A DNA stretch of 26,108 bases from assembly GCA_044508265.1 (NCBI GenBank), contig JBIQIB010000056.1:1-26108 (forward strand), in the 5' to 3' direction. The notes beneath the pieces are model-generated. The model saw only the letters and a program-made list of their open reading frames with translations. It was not told the DNA's origin and searched no databases. Origin of the DNA: JAEZDP01 sp044508265 (GTDB lineage: Bacteria; Acidobacteriota; Vicinamibacteria; Vicinamibacterales; Vicinamibacteraceae). Below, in pieces: positions 25,516-26,108 of the stretch. Within the stretch, counting starts at the first letter, position 1. Every line of letters starts with the position of its first letter. The translations under genes were made by a program, and so were the position numbers.

Positions 25516-26108
25516 GTGACCAGAGCGCGCGGCGCGTGGCCGCTGGCTTTCGGCGTCACCGCCGGCGTCGCGGCCGCCGGGCTTGCCGTCCTTGTCTACG
25601 TAGATCCGCGACCAACTGTTCACATGACGAAGGCGGATGCGGGCGCGCGGCCTGCCACTGCGCCGGCGGCGTGGGCCGCGTCCGCGGCGGCAGTGGCGTC
25701 CTCCCGCCCGGTCTGGCTCCGGCCCGTGCCGCCCGCGATCGTCCTTCCACCCGGCGACGAGATCGACGAAGCCGTTCGGCCCTGGCAGGCCGGCAACTAC
25801 GCCGGTGCGGCGATGTGGCTGGAGGCACTCGCCAGGGAGCATCAGGAGATCCCGATGCTCGACTTCTACGCCGGCGTGGCCTGGCTGCTCGCGAAGGTCC
25901 CGGCCGACGCCGTGCCCGCCCTCGAACGGGCGCTCGCGCGCGCGCCAGACGACGCGCACGGCGAAATCGCCTGGTATCTGGGGCTGGCGCACCTGGAACT
26001 GGAGCAGTTCGCCGCGGCCCGTACGGCGTTCGACGCCGCATGTGAGCACGGGGCTGGCGCCGCCTGTCGCGCGCTCGCCCACGTCGACGGCGCGCTGTCG
26101 GACGAGGC
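25516..26108 (+). CDS. Membrane-anchored TPR protein, partial (runs off the window)
   Basis: The frame opens at GTG 25516 and continues without a stop to the last base, giving 197 residues so far. GGGAGG (25503-25508) lies seven bases before the start, which is strong support. A short basic N terminus and one membrane segment (about 8-28) are followed by an Ala/Pro-rich linker (about 36-80). TPR-like helices follow: YAGVAWLLAKVPADAVPALERAL (about 118-140, given here only in part as a TPR) and AWYLGLAHLELEQFAAARTA (about 152-171). The protein would face the periplasm or outside. Membrane-anchored TPR proteins of this shape are sometimes encoded beside regulators. Its function is unknown. It is divergent from the winged-helix fusion gene. 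Confidence 0.75.
   Translation, partial: MTRARGAWPLAFGVTAGVAAAGLAVLVYVDPRPTVHMTKADAGARPATAPAAWAASAAAVASSRPVWLRPVPPAIVLPPGDEIDEAVRPWQAGNYAGAAMWLEALAREHQEIPMLDFYAGVAWLLAKVPADAVPALERALARAPDDAHGEIAWYLGLAHLELEQFAAARTAFDAACEHGAGAACRALAHVDGALSDE

Overview
This is a very GC-rich (roughly 70% by eye) bacterial chromosomal segment from a diderm (Gram-negative-type) organism. It encodes an Omp85 outer-membrane barrel, a lipoprotein peptidase and several Sec-exported proteins. The gene mix suggests an Acidobacteriota-like genome, perhaps Vicinamibacteria: a DNA ligase-associated exonuclease pair, a winged-helix/hydrolase/cyclase-like fusion, a secreted S9 peptidase and a secreted PIG-L deacetylase. That placement is inference; there is no rRNA or tRNA here to fix it. 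The window contains one 100-N scaffold gap (7054-7153).

Layout. 1-1225: free methionine-(R)-sulfoxide reductase and a secreted YceI protein. 1231-3850 (minus): an ATP-dependent DNA ligase translationally coupled to its metallo-beta-lactamase-fold exonuclease. 3918-6419 (minus): a large secreted protein with calcium-type Asp/Gly repeats and four ~108-residue repeats. 6481-7026 (minus): gluconokinase, then the gap. 7179-8509: a two-domain sulfurtransferase overlapping a SufE gene, a likely sulfur relay. 8513-10651 (minus): a lipoprotein prolyl oligopeptidase, divergent from an exported PIG-L deacetylase (10777-11673). 11772-12254 (minus): a GNAT acetyltransferase. 12337-14336 (minus): a LytS/LytR-type two-component pair with an ATGA overlap.

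Centrepiece. 14849-21694 is one uninterrupted 2281-residue reading frame. It joins an inner-membrane-anchored TamB-like protein (about residues 1-1530) to a series of about five POTRA-like modules and an Omp85/TamA-type beta-barrel (about 1530-2281). In Proteobacteria TamA and TamB are separate proteins that meet at the outer membrane. Here the whole envelope-spanning translocation and assembly module appears to be one polypeptide. A small Cys-rich gene with a clear promoter and palindromic operator lies divergently upstream.

Right end. A secreted TPR protein and a stand-alone ATP-grasp protein lie on the minus strand. They are followed by a 13-bp perfect stem-loop whose loop can form a G-quadruplex, and then by a winged-helix/hydrolase/degenerate-cyclase fusion. 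Divergent from the fusion is a membrane-anchored TPR gene that runs off the window.

Non-coding signals. An 8-bp-period repeat family (unit NNGCYGAY or its reverse complement) occurs at the left edge, at the edge of the assembly gap and between two convergent genes, where it forms a large inverted structure.
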